A stretch of 64,000 nt of DNA from Helicobacteraceae bacterium (lineage in GTDB: Bacteria; Campylobacterota; Campylobacteria; Campylobacterales; Sulfurimonadaceae). This document shows positions 17,292-25,122 of this stretch, in pieces; the stretch's first letter is position 1; each line of letters opens with the position of its first letter. Location: NCBI GenBank assembly GCA_021163845.1, contig JAGGTH010000033.1, positions 1-64,000 of the forward strand. Reading direction: 5' to 3'. The position numbers and the translations under genes are program-made. The notes under the pieces were generated by a model. The model saw only the letters and a list, made by a program, of their open reading frames with translations. It did not search any database and was not told the DNA's origin.

Positions 17292-18386
17292 ATGAAGAGA
17301 TTTTTAAATATTTTAGTGGTGTTATTCGTTTTGAGTGGCTGTGCAAAATACAGTAAAGTTGTGCTAGAGGAGTATCCTCAAACATATGCAGTTGCAAGTG
17401 ATTTTCAAGAACTTCCACACTGGGAAGAGGAAGATTATGAAGAGGCATTAGAACTTTTTGTAAAGAGTTGTCAAAGTGCAAAAACAAAAGCGCTTTATCA
17501 AGAACTTTGTCAAGAGGCTTCGGATGTAGAAGATGCTCAGATGTTTTTGCAAACGAAATTTATCCCTTATAAGATCCAAGCGGATCAAAAAGGTTTGCTC
17601 ACAGGCTATTATGAACCGCAACTTCGGGCTTCACGCATGCGGAGTGAACAGTATCGCTATCCTATTTATGAAACACCCAACGATCTCGTAGAGGTGGACC
17701 TTAGCTCTGTATATCCAGAGCTTGCGCACTATCGTTTGCGAGGGCGTATACAAGGAAATAGGCTGATCCCTTATTTTAATAGAGAAGAGACGAAGAAGCA
17801 GGATCTCAATGCGAGTGTTTTATGTTATTGTGATTCCAAGATAGATAAATTCTTTTTGGAGATTCAAGGTTCAGGGCGCATTACGCTCGATACAAATGAG
17901 ACGATTTTTGTAGGCTATGACAATCAAAATGGACATCGCTACCGCGCTATAGGACGTTATCTTGTCGAGATCGGAGCATTGCGTATAGAAGAGGTCTCAC
18001 TTCAAAGTATCCGCAAATGGCTGGATGCAAATCAAGAGCGTGTGGATGAAGTGCTTAATTATAATCCTTCTGTAGTCTTTTTTAAACAAAGAGAGCAAAA
18101 AGCAACAGGAGCACTGGGCTTAGCTCTAAGTGCGAAGCGATCTGTTGCGATAGATAGACGTTATATCCCGCTTGGCGGAATGTTGTATCTTCATGCAAAT
18201 GTTGCTCACCAAAGTCTAGGCCGCATCGTCTTAGCTCAAGACACAGGTGGTGCTATCAAAGGAGCTGTGCGAGCAGATCTCTTTTTGGGCTATGGAGAGG
18301 AAGCGATGCAGATCGCAGGGGAGCTCAAAGCACCCCTAGATCTATGGCTTTTTGTGCCACGCAAAAGAGATGAGGAGAATATATGA
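17292..18386 (+). CDS. mltA: Membrane-bound lytic murein transglycosylase A
   Basis: MltA cleaves the glycan strands of peptidoglycan, forming 1,6-anhydromuropeptides, and acts as a periplasmic lipoprotein. The 364-residue protein begins with a signal ending in the lipobox VLSGC. The MltA domain is recognisable from [13 protein letters not shown] and [11 protein letters not shown], and the C-terminal 3D domain from [20 protein letters not shown], whose aspartates include the catalytic acid. The start is ATG at 17292, which may be leaderless because TATAAT lies 7 bases upstream and no RBS is seen. recR overlaps its end by 4 bases, so mltA, recR and pldA probably form one operon. Confidence 0.95.
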   Translation: MKRFLNILVVLFVLSGCAKYSKVVLEEYPQTYAVASDFQELPHWEEEDYEEALELFVKSCQSAKTKALYQELCQEASDVEDAQMFLQTKFIPYKIQADQKGLLTGYYEPQLRASRMRSEQYRYPIYETPNDLVEVDLSSVYPELAHYRLRGRIQGNRLIPYFNREETKKQDLNASVLCYCDSKIDKFFLEIQGSGRITLDTNETIFVGYDNQNGHRYRAIGRYLVEIGALRIEEVSLQSIRKWLDANQERVDEVLNYNPSVVFFKQREQKATGALGLALSAKRSVAIDRRYIPLGGMLYLHANVAHQSLGRIVLAQDTGGAIKGAVRADLFLGYGEEAMQIAGELKAPLDLWLFVPRKRDEENI

Positions 18387-18952
18387 AGGGTTCGCTAGAG
18401 AAATTCAACCGCCTTGTTAGTGCACTCGAAGATCTTCCAACAATCGGAAAAAAATCAGCGACACGTCTCGCCTATTTTATGGTGATGCAGGATAGTTTTG
18501 TTGGGATGAAAATATCCCATGCGATCGAAGATGCACTAGGAAGTCTCAAGAAGTGTTCTGTATGCGGTGGAATGAGTGAAGATGAACTATGTTTTATTTG
18601 TAGTGATGAAGCGCGTGATTCAACCGTTTTGTGTATTGTAGAAAATGCAAAGGATATTTTACTTCTAGAAGAAAATGCTCTTTTTGAGGGGCGCTATTTT
18701 GTACTTGATTCACTTGAAGAGTTGAGTATCGCTACTTTGCAAAACATCGTAGCATCAGGAGTAGAAGAGATCCTCTTTGCTCTTACCCCCTCGATCTCTA
18801 ATGATGCAGTTATCTTGTACATAGAAGATAAGCTAGGTGATTATGAGATAAAGTTCTCTAAGATCGCTCAAGGTGTCCCAACGGGTGTGAGTTTGGAGAA
18901 TATTGATATTCTCTCATTGACTCGAGCTTTAGAAGATAGGGTGAAGGTGTAA
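18383..18952 (+). CDS. recR: Recombination protein RecR
   Basis: RecR acts in the RecF/RecOR pathway that loads RecA on gapped DNA. The 189-residue protein has the N-terminal helix-hairpin-helix (LPTIGKKSATRLAYF), a zinc finger (CSVCGGMSEDELCFIC, about residues 54-69) and a Toprim domain with the early acidic motif LCIVENAKDILLLE and the later VPTGVSLENIDILSL. Length and motif order are normal. It overlaps mltA by 4 bases (ATGA), and pldA starts 2 bases after it. This reflects compact operon structure rather than an obvious functional link. Confidence 0.96.
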   Translation: MKGSLEKFNRLVSALEDLPTIGKKSATRLAYFMVMQDSFVGMKISHAIEDALGSLKKCSVCGGMSEDELCFICSDEARDSTVLCIVENAKDILLLEENALFEGRYFVLDSLEELSIATLQNIVASGVEEILFALTPSISNDAVILYIEDKLGDYEIKFSKIAQGVPTGVSLENIDILSLTRALEDRVKV

Positions 18953-18954
18953 AT

Positions 18955-19851
18955 ATGAGCAAAAAGATCGCTTTGTTATTATATGTGTCTACGATGCTTT
19001 TAGCACAAGAGGCTCCACAAAATCAAGACTCTCAAACCACAAAAGCGATGCAAGAGTGGCGTGGATCAGAATTTGGGCTTAAGCCCCATTATCCAAACTA
19101 TCTTCTTCCTTATGGCTACTCGACAAAAGAGTATAACTCTTATGTTCCATCAGATAATTACAGACAGGTAGAAGCACAGCTTCAAGTGAGTCTGAAGATA
19201 GAACCTTTTCGTGATCTTTTAGATCTTGATGAGGTTTATTCTTTTGCTTACTCTCATCGCTCTTTTTGGCAGGCGTATACAGACTCTTCCCCATTTCGAG
19301 AGACCAATTACAATCCTGAGTTTTTTGTTACCTTTCCAGCTTCTTACAAAAAAGTGATCCCCTCTTTGCGCTCCGTTATTTTTGGTATAGGACATCTTTC
19401 CAATGGGCAAGGCAATATTGAAGAAGCAGAGATTATGGAAGATATTAAAGCAGCAAATATTGAAGGGGATCCTCTTTATTTGAAAAATCGTTCACGGAGT
19501 GTGAACTATCTGTACACTACGCTCTCTTTTGAATCAGAGGCTCTAGTTACAAATATTACACTTTGGCTTCCTAACAGACACAATAATGATCTAGAAGATA
19601 ATCCTGATCTTGTAGACTATATGGGGTATGGAAGTATTGAATTGAAGTACTTTTACAATACCCACCTTTTTACCCTTATGACTCGTCTCAATATGGAAAC
19701 AAACAAAGGTGCCGTAGAGGTGACATACTCCTATCCTTTGGCAGATGATGTGTATTTTTTTACTAAGATCTTTAATGGCTATGGTGAGAGCTTGATAGAT
19801 TATAACAATGAGATTACAAAATTTTCGATAGGATTTAGTTTTTCAAGATAA
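18955..19851 (+). CDS. pldA: Outer membrane phospholipase A (OMPLA)
   Basis: PldA is an outer-membrane beta-barrel enzyme that hydrolyses phospholipids which reach the outer leaflet. The 298-residue protein has a signal peptide (about residues 1-18). The catalytic segment reads FGIGHLSNGQ, matching the family H-x-S-N-G, with the third catalytic asparagine in SRSVNYLYTTL. The sequence ends in a beta-strand closing with SIGFSFSR. It is the last gene of the mltA-recR-pldA run. In Helicobacter pldA is linked to membrane composition and urea or acid stress; nothing here shows such regulation. Confidence 0.93.
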   Translation: MSKKIALLLYVSTMLLAQEAPQNQDSQTTKAMQEWRGSEFGLKPHYPNYLLPYGYSTKEYNSYVPSDNYRQVEAQLQVSLKIEPFRDLLDLDEVYSFAYSHRSFWQAYTDSSPFRETNYNPEFFVTFPASYKKVIPSLRSVIFGIGHLSNGQGNIEEAEIMEDIKAANIEGDPLYLKNRSRSVNYLYTTLSFESEALVTNITLWLPNRHNNDLEDNPDLVDYMGYGSIELKYFYNTHLFTLMTRLNMETNKGAVEVTYSYPLADDVYFFTKIFNGYGESLIDYNNEITKFSIGFSFSR

Positions 19852-19859
19852 ACATTTGT

Positions 19860-19865
19860 TATAAT
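19860..19865 (+). promoter_or_regulatory. Candidate -10 box of the hox operon
   Basis: TATAAT sits 21 bases before the hoxE start, and a clean RBS (AAGGAGA) lies between them. The short gap after pldA makes this the most likely promoter for hoxEFUYH. No clear -35 is seen. Confidence 0.45.
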
Positions 19866-19886
19866 ATTTCCCTAAGGAGATTTCTG

Positions 19887-20360
19887 ATGTTGCCAACAAA
19901 TGATGACCGCTATAAAATGGTGGAAAAAACGATGAAAAAATTGGGGTACGAAAGAAGTGCCTTGATCGAGACCCTTCACACTGCGCAAGAGACTTTTGGT
20001 TATCTTGAGATAGATGCGCTCAAGATGATCGCCAAAAGACTCAGGCTTCCTTATTCAAAAGTATATGGTGTTGCTACCTTTTACCATTTTTTTCGGCTCA
20101 AACCCAAAGGGGAACATACTGTGGTCGTTTGTACGGGGACGGCATGTTATATTAAAGGTGCCAATGAGATCTTAGACAAATTTGAAAAGAAGTTTGGTAT
20201 CAAAGCAGGTGAGACAACAAGTGATGCTTTTGTCTCCCTTTTGAGTGCACGCTGTGTTGGTTCTTGCTCTCTGGCTCCTGTTGTGATCTACGATAATAAG
20301 GTCGCAGGGAAACTTACATCCCAAGATGCACTTGATAAACTAGAGGAGACACTCTCATGA
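19887..20360 (+). CDS. hoxE: Bidirectional hydrogenase diaphorase subunit HoxE (NuoE-like)
   Basis: HoxE is the thioredoxin-fold [2Fe-2S] subunit of the diaphorase part of NAD(P)-linked [NiFe]-hydrogenase and is related to NuoE of complex I. In 157 residues it shows the helical N-terminus with TLHTAQETFGYLE, KVYGVATFYHFF, and the cluster ligands C-x4-C in CTGTAC and C-x3-C in CVGSC. The context decides HoxE over NuoE: the next genes encode NuoF- and NuoG-like diaphorase subunits followed by small and large hydrogenase subunits, with no other complex I genes. AAGGAGA precedes the ATG. hoxF overlaps by 4 bases. Confidence 0.9.
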   Translation: MLPTNDDRYKMVEKTMKKLGYERSALIETLHTAQETFGYLEIDALKMIAKRLRLPYSKVYGVATFYHFFRLKPKGEHTVVVCTGTACYIKGANEILDKFEKKFGIKAGETTSDAFVSLLSARCVGSCSLAPVVIYDNKVAGKLTSQDALDKLEETLS

Positions 20361-21976
20361 TCGAATCACTTGAAGATTTAAACGAAATAGCGCAAAAGAA
20401 ACTCTGTGCACAAGGGGATTGTGAAGATGAGATTCGTGTGTGTATTGGAAGTAGTTGTGCTTCTCTTGGCTCAGAAGATCTCTCCAAAGAGATAGCACAA
20501 AAGATGGAGCAAGAGGGACTACAAAAACGATGCAGAGTCAAAGGGGTGGGATGTAACGGTCTATGCTCGGAGGCGATTCTTGTCTCACATCAGAAAAAAG
20601 GTGCTACATCCGAAGATCTCTATACTAACATTGAAGCATCACAGGCGGATGATTTTATCGCTTTATTGCAAAATAAAAAAGATCTCAAAGAGAAACTCTA
20701 CGATCTGCAACAAGCATTTTTCTTTAAACAAAAAAAGATAGTGCTTGAAAATGCAGGCTATATCGATCCAAATGATATTGAGGATGCAATTGCACATGGA
20801 GCCTATCAAGCACTCTTTAAAGTACTCGATACGATGGAGCCAAAGGATGTCTTAGATGAGATCAAACAAAGTGGGCTTCGCGGTCGTGGAGGTGGGGGCT
20901 ATCCTACTGGTCTGAAGTGGGAGAGTGTCGCAAAAGTTCATAGCGATACGAAGTATATTATCTGTAATGGGGACGAAGGTGACCCAGGAGCTTTCATGGA
21001 TAGAGCTGTCATGGAAGCAGATCCTCATAAGGTACTTGAAGGGATGTCAATCGCAGGTTTTGCTTGTGGTGCAAGCCAAGGTTTTATCTATGTGCGTGCC
21101 GAGTATCCTATTGCTGTTGAGAAGCTTACCAAAGCGATCAAGCAAGCAAGAAAATACGGCTTACTAGGAAAAAATATTGGGGAGAGTGGTTTTAGCTTTG
21201 ATATAGATATTCGCCTTGGTGGAGGGGCTTTTGTGTGTGGAGAAGCAACTGCACTCATCGCCTCTATTGAGGGTGGACGTGGAAATCCCCGTCAAAAGCC
21301 ACCACATCTGAGTGATCATGGACTCTTTGCTCAGCCTACTGTACTTAATAATGTCGAAACACTCGCAAATATTGCTCCAATTATTCAAAAAGGTGCTGAG
21401 TGGTTTAAAAATATCGGTATCCCCTCATCAACAGGAACAAAAGTGTTTGCACTCACAGGGCATATTAAAAACACAGGACTTGTTGAGATCCCTATGGGAA
21501 TGAGCCTGCGTGAACTTGTCTATGACGTGGGCGGTGGTGCATCGGGTGAAAAAGCGATCAAAGCGATACAAACAGGAGGACCAAGTGGTGGATGTATCCC
21601 TGAGGAACATCTTGATATCTCTGTAGATTACGATTCACTCAAAAAGATAGGTTCCATCATGGGAAGTGGGGGTCTTATCGTTATGGATGAGAGTTCAAAT
21701 ATGGTTGAAGTAGCACGCTTTTTTATGGACTTTTGTCGGAGTGAATCTTGCGGTAAATGTGTCCCTTGTCGTGTTGGAACAACAGAACTTACTGATCTCT
21801 TAGATAAGTTTGTAGCCAAAAAAGCTTCTAAAAGTGATTATGAACTTCTTAAAAATATGTGTGAAGTGGTCAAGGAGAGTTCTTTGTGTGGTTTGGGGCA
21901 GACAGCACCTAATCCAGTACTGAGTACTCTGAAATATTTTGAAGAGGAATATCTCGAAGGGATCGCAGATGATTAA
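20357..21976 (+). CDS. hoxF: Bidirectional hydrogenase diaphorase subunit HoxF
   Basis: HoxF (539 residues) carries the FMN and the NAD(P)H site of the soluble hydrogenase. The N-terminal ~120 residues form a second thioredoxin-like [2Fe-2S] domain (CIGSSC, CNGLC). Then follow the NuoF core with GLRGRGGGGYPTG, the FMN-contacting CNGDEGDPGAFMDR and GAFVCGEATALIASIEG, an SLBB domain, and the C-terminal [4Fe-4S] motif ESCGKCVPCRVGT. The length and the N-terminal extension are typical of HoxF rather than plain NuoF. It lies between hoxE and hoxU, both overlapping. Confidence 0.93.
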   Translation: MIESLEDLNEIAQKKLCAQGDCEDEIRVCIGSSCASLGSEDLSKEIAQKMEQEGLQKRCRVKGVGCNGLCSEAILVSHQKKGATSEDLYTNIEASQADDFIALLQNKKDLKEKLYDLQQAFFFKQKKIVLENAGYIDPNDIEDAIAHGAYQALFKVLDTMEPKDVLDEIKQSGLRGRGGGGYPTGLKWESVAKVHSDTKYIICNGDEGDPGAFMDRAVMEADPHKVLEGMSIAGFACGASQGFIYVRAEYPIAVEKLTKAIKQARKYGLLGKNIGESGFSFDIDIRLGGGAFVCGEATALIASIEGGRGNPRQKPPHLSDHGLFAQPTVLNNVETLANIAPIIQKGAEWFKNIGIPSSTGTKVFALTGHIKNTGLVEIPMGMSLRELVYDVGGGASGEKAIKAIQTGGPSGGCIPEEHLDISVDYDSLKKIGSIMGSGGLIVMDESSNMVEVARFFMDFCRSESCGKCVPCRVGTTELTDLLDKFVAKKASKSDYELLKNMCEVVKESSLCGLGQTAPNPVLSTLKYFEEEYLEGIADD

Positions 21977-22688
21977 AGAAAAAGTAAGAGTCAAAACCTT
22001 TAAAATTGACGGTATAGATGTGACGGGTCAATCCAATGCGACTTTGCTAGAGGTTGCGAACGAACACGGAATCAAGATACCTACTTTGTGTTATTTTGAG
22101 GGGCTTACACCTGCTGGAGCATGTCGGATGTGCCTTGTAGAGGTAGAGGGAAGTGACAAGCTGATCCCTGCGTGTACAGCAAAGATAAAAGAGGGGATGG
22201 AGGTGACTACAAATTCAGAGCGAATTAAGTCTCATCGAAAGATGATCCTTTCTATGATCTTTGCTGAGAGAACGCATACTTGCAGTGTTTGTGTTTCAAA
22301 CGGGCATTGTGAACTTCAAGATCAAGCTGTAGATTTAGGGCTAGACCATAGCGAAGTGCCTTACATCCACAAGGTATTTGAGATCGATGCATCCCATAAA
22401 GAGTATATTTATGATCCAAACCGTTGTATTCTCTGTACGCGCTGTGTACGTGTGTGTGATGAGGTAGAAGGGGCTCATGCACTTGATATTCTTTCACGTG
22501 GGATCGATGCAAAGATCATTCACGATATGGATGAGCCTTGGGCGCTGAGTGAGAGCTGTACGAGCTGTGGCAAATGTGTGCATGTTTGCCCGACAGGTTC
22601 CCTTTTTGAAAAAGGTGTGAGTGCTACAGAGATGGTGAAGAAAAAAAGTATTATTACTAATCTCATTAAGACAAGGAAAGAGCGATGA
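21969..22688 (+). CDS. hoxU: Bidirectional hydrogenase diaphorase subunit HoxU
   Basis: HoxU (239 residues) resembles the N-terminal part of NuoG and passes electrons between HoxF and the hydrogenase dimer. It has a plant-type [2Fe-2S] ferredoxin domain (PTLCYFEGLTPAGACRMC), the His-Cys [4Fe-4S] motif (HTCSVCVSNGHC) and two ferredoxin-type clusters (CILCTRCVRVC and CTSCGKCVHVC). The start at 21969 (MIKEKVRV) is preferred to the ORF track start at 21939 because AAGGGA precedes it and the domain begins there. It overlaps hoxF by 8 bases and hoxY by 4. Confidence 0.93.
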   Translation: MIKEKVRVKTFKIDGIDVTGQSNATLLEVANEHGIKIPTLCYFEGLTPAGACRMCLVEVEGSDKLIPACTAKIKEGMEVTTNSERIKSHRKMILSMIFAERTHTCSVCVSNGHCELQDQAVDLGLDHSEVPYIHKVFEIDASHKEYIYDPNRCILCTRCVRVCDEVEGAHALDILSRGIDAKIIHDMDEPWALSESCTSCGKCVHVCPTGSLFEKGVSATEMVKKKSIITNLIKTRKER

Positions 22689-23224
22689 AGAAAGCACGCG
22701 TAGCAACAATTTGGCTTGATGGATGTTCTGGATGTCATATGTCTTTTTTGGATATGGATGAGCGCCTTGTCGAACTGAGTGAATATATGGATGTAGTTTA
22801 TAGCCCCTATGTCGATCAAAAGGAGTTCCCTTCGGATGTAGACTTGACGATCGTTGAGGGAGCGCTCAGTACAGATCACGATATAGAGATGATCAAAAAA
22901 ATACGTAAAAACTCTAAAAAGATATTGGCACTTGGGGATTGCGCTGTGACGGGAAATATCTCTGCTATGAAGAATCTTTTTGGCACAGAAGCTGTGATGC
23001 AAAAAGCTTACTTTGATCTCGTAGATCACAATGAAAGTGGAAAATATCCACAAGAGATAGTTCCAACACTTCTAGATAAAGTAATTCCACTCAATGAAGC
23101 GGTTGATATTGACTATTTTGTACCAGGATGCCCAACACCTGCTGATGCGATCTATGAAGTGCTCAAAGCAGTGTTAGAGGGAAAAGAGATAAATATTAGT
23201 GAATTGACAAGGTTTGGAAAATAG
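22685..23224 (+). CDS. hoxY: Bidirectional [NiFe]-hydrogenase small subunit HoxY
   Basis: HoxY (179 residues) is the small subunit that holds the proximal iron-sulfur cluster. Cluster cysteines are visible in WLDGCSGCHMS near the N-terminus, in LGDCAVTG and in FVPGCPTPAD. There is no twin-arginine signal and no C-terminal ferredoxin extension, so the enzyme is cytoplasmic and of group 3 type rather than a membrane uptake hydrogenase. It overlaps hoxU by 4 bases and is followed directly by hoxH. Confidence 0.93.
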   Translation: MKKARVATIWLDGCSGCHMSFLDMDERLVELSEYMDVVYSPYVDQKEFPSDVDLTIVEGALSTDHDIEMIKKIRKNSKKILALGDCAVTGNISAMKNLFGTEAVMQKAYFDLVDHNESGKYPQEIVPTLLDKVIPLNEAVDIDYFVPGCPTPADAIYEVLKAVLEGKEINISELTRFGK

Positions 23225-23225
23225 T

Positions 23226-24656
23226 ATGGAAGCAAAAAAAATTGTAATAGATCCGGTGACTCGGATCGAGGGACATGCAAAGATCACTATCGATATTGAT
23301 AAATCAGGAGTCGTTGAGGATGCGCGCATCCATGTGACACAGTTTCGTGGCTTTGAGAAGATGTGTGAGGGACGACCTCTGACCGAGATGCCAGCTCTGA
23401 CTGCGCGTACTTGTGGCATATGCCCTGTGAGCCATGTGATCGCTTCAACCAAAGCGTGTGATGCGATCATGGCTGTACGCCCTCCAAAAGCTGCACGTAA
23501 CCTTCGTCGTGTTATCAACCTTGCTCAGATCGTACAATCGCATGCACTCAATTTTTATCATCTCAGTGCTCCCGATTTTCTTTACGGTTTTGATGCCCCA
23601 AAAGAGGATCGAAATATCTTTAAGATGATGCAGACACATCCAGAGATGGCAAAAGATGGGATCAAACTTCGTGCATTTGGACAAAAGATAATTCAAGAAC
23701 TCGGAGGCAAGCGGATCCATCCTGAATGGGTTGTGCCCGGAGGTGTAAGCCATAAACTCGAAGAGGAGCAAAAAGAGAATATTCTCTCACAGATTCCTGA
23801 GGCCCTTGAGATCGCTCAAAGAGCACTTGCTTTTTTTAAAGAAAATATTCATAAGTTTGCTAAAGAGATTGAGAGTTTTGCGACTTTTGATAGCTTATTT
23901 TTAGGACTAGTTAATAAAAAGGGAGCGCTCGATCATTATGATGGTCACTTGCGTATCATGGATGCACAGGGAAATATCCTTGAAGATGGGATCGATCCAC
24001 GTTTTTATAAAGAGTATATCGGAGAAGCCGTCGAGAGTGATAGCTATCTCAAATCACCTTATTATAAGCCGATGGGATACCCTCAGGGGATCTATAGAGT
24101 AGGATCTCTTGCACGTCTGAATATTGCAGAGTCTTGTGGTACACCACTGGCAGATGCAGAGCTTGTGGAGTTTAAAAAGATCAATGATGGCAAGCCAGTA
24201 CTCAACTCTTTTTATTACCATTATGCACGTCTCATTGAGATTATTTACGGGATCGAGCGTATCAAAGAACTCTTAGAAGATCCAAAGAGTATGGAGGAAA
24301 ATGTCCGGGCTCATAGTGGGATCAATCGTTTGAGTGGAGTAGGGTGTTCAGAAGCTCCAAGAGGGACGCTCTTTCATGAGTATGATGTGACAAAAGATGG
24401 GGTGATCTCAGGGGTGAATATGATCATCGCTACTGGAAATAATAATCTTGCTATGAATGCAGGTGTCAAGCAGGTGGCTCAAGCCTTTGTAGATAGTAAA
24501 AACATTACAGATGGAGCACTCAATCGCGTTGAAGCGGTGATCCGTTGTTTTGATCCATGTTTGAGTTGCTCGACACATGCGTTGGGGATCATCTCTTCGC
24601 ACATCGAGATACGTGATCATAACAAGCAAGTGATAGAAACAATAGCAAGAAGTTAA
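23226..24656 (+). CDS. hoxH: Bidirectional [NiFe]-hydrogenase large subunit HoxH
   Basis: HoxH (476 residues) carries the nickel-iron active site. The L1 motif RTCGICPVSH and the L2 motif DPCLSCSTH supply the four ligand cysteines. About 25 residues follow the final histidine (beginning ALGI) and are the peptide expected to be removed by the maturation protease, whose gene comes next. The N-terminus IDPVTRIEGHAKI is also typical. I place the start at the ATG at 23226; the ORF track uses a TTG four codons earlier inside hoxY. With HoxEFUY it forms a soluble NAD(P)-coupled enzyme that can oxidise or make H2. Confidence 0.95.
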   Translation: MEAKKIVIDPVTRIEGHAKITIDIDKSGVVEDARIHVTQFRGFEKMCEGRPLTEMPALTARTCGICPVSHVIASTKACDAIMAVRPPKAARNLRRVINLAQIVQSHALNFYHLSAPDFLYGFDAPKEDRNIFKMMQTHPEMAKDGIKLRAFGQKIIQELGGKRIHPEWVVPGGVSHKLEEEQKENILSQIPEALEIAQRALAFFKENIHKFAKEIESFATFDSLFLGLVNKKGALDHYDGHLRIMDAQGNILEDGIDPRFYKEYIGEAVESDSYLKSPYYKPMGYPQGIYRVGSLARLNIAESCGTPLADAELVEFKKINDGKPVLNSFYYHYARLIEIIYGIERIKELLEDPKSMEENVRAHSGINRLSGVGCSEAPRGTLFHEYDVTKDGVISGVNMIIATGNNNLAMNAGVKQVAQAFVDSKNITDGALNRVEAVIRCFDPCLSCSTHALGIISSHIEIRDHNKQVIETIARS

Positions 24657-24660
24657 AAGT

Positions 24661-25077
24661 TTGCGTATCATTATAGGCTATGGAAACACTCTGCGCGGGG
24701 AAGATGGCTTTGGTGTGGATGTAGTACGTTTACTAGAAACAAAAAAACTGCACAATACAAAACTTCTAGAAGTTTTTCAACTCACTCCCGAGCTCGTTTT
24801 AGAGCTCTTGGATGCAGAGGAGATAGTTTTTATCGATGCAGCTTACTCACAAGAAGAACCTTACGGATTTGCTTGTTCTCTTGAAAGAGAAAATGGAGTG
24901 ATACTCTCGCACCACATCACACCACAAACCATTATAAGATCACTGCAAATACTTTATAACAAAGAGGTGAAATATGAGATTTTCTCAATGCTAACTTCAC
25001 ATTTTGATACAATAAAAAACATAAGACTTTATAGAGACAAAGTAAACGCTCTTGTTGCTTTTTTAGGCTTAGATTAA
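24661..25077 (+). CDS. hoxW: Hydrogenase maturation protease (HoxW/HyaD family)
   Basis: This endopeptidase of 138 residues probably removes the C-terminal peptide of HoxH after nickel insertion. It begins with IIGYGNTLRGEDGFG, the family signature with the first metal-sensing acidic residue. The second acidic residue is in VFIDAAYS and the histidine in LSHHITPQ. The start codon is TTG, 4 bases after hoxH, so the gene belongs to the hox operon. General Ni-Fe assembly genes (hyp) are not in the window. Confidence 0.88.
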   Translation: MRIIIGYGNTLRGEDGFGVDVVRLLETKKLHNTKLLEVFQLTPELVLELLDAEEIVFIDAAYSQEEPYGFACSLERENGVILSHHITPQTIIRSLQILYNKEVKYEIFSMLTSHFDTIKNIRLYRDKVNALVAFLGLD

Positions 25078-25089
25078 AGCTTTTTGGAT

Positions 25090-25095
25090 TATAAT
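25090..25095 (+). promoter_or_regulatory. Candidate -10 box of the receptor/GGDEF-EAL triad
   Basis: TATAAT lies in the short gap after hoxW and 27 bases before the receptor TTG start; an AGGGGA RBS follows. It would let the receptor triad be transcribed independently of the hydrogenase operon. Confidence 0.4.
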
Positions 25096-25122
25096 CTTCC
25101 ACATTTTATAGGGGAACTTTTT

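Noticed and set aside
17218-17487. N-terminal extension of the DnaJ ORF
   Set aside because: It overlaps the divergent mltA start and has no J-domain similarity; ATG 17217 has an RBS and the normal DnaJ N-terminus.
19887-22688. Complex I genes nuoE, nuoF and nuoG
   Set aside because: The subunits are followed directly by [NiFe]-hydrogenase small and large subunits and a maturation protease, with no other nuo genes.
22520-23053. 177-residue minus-strand ORF opposite hoxU and hoxY
   Set aside because: It is a shadow of well-supported hydrogenase genes, with low-complexity Phe/His-rich composition and no RBS.
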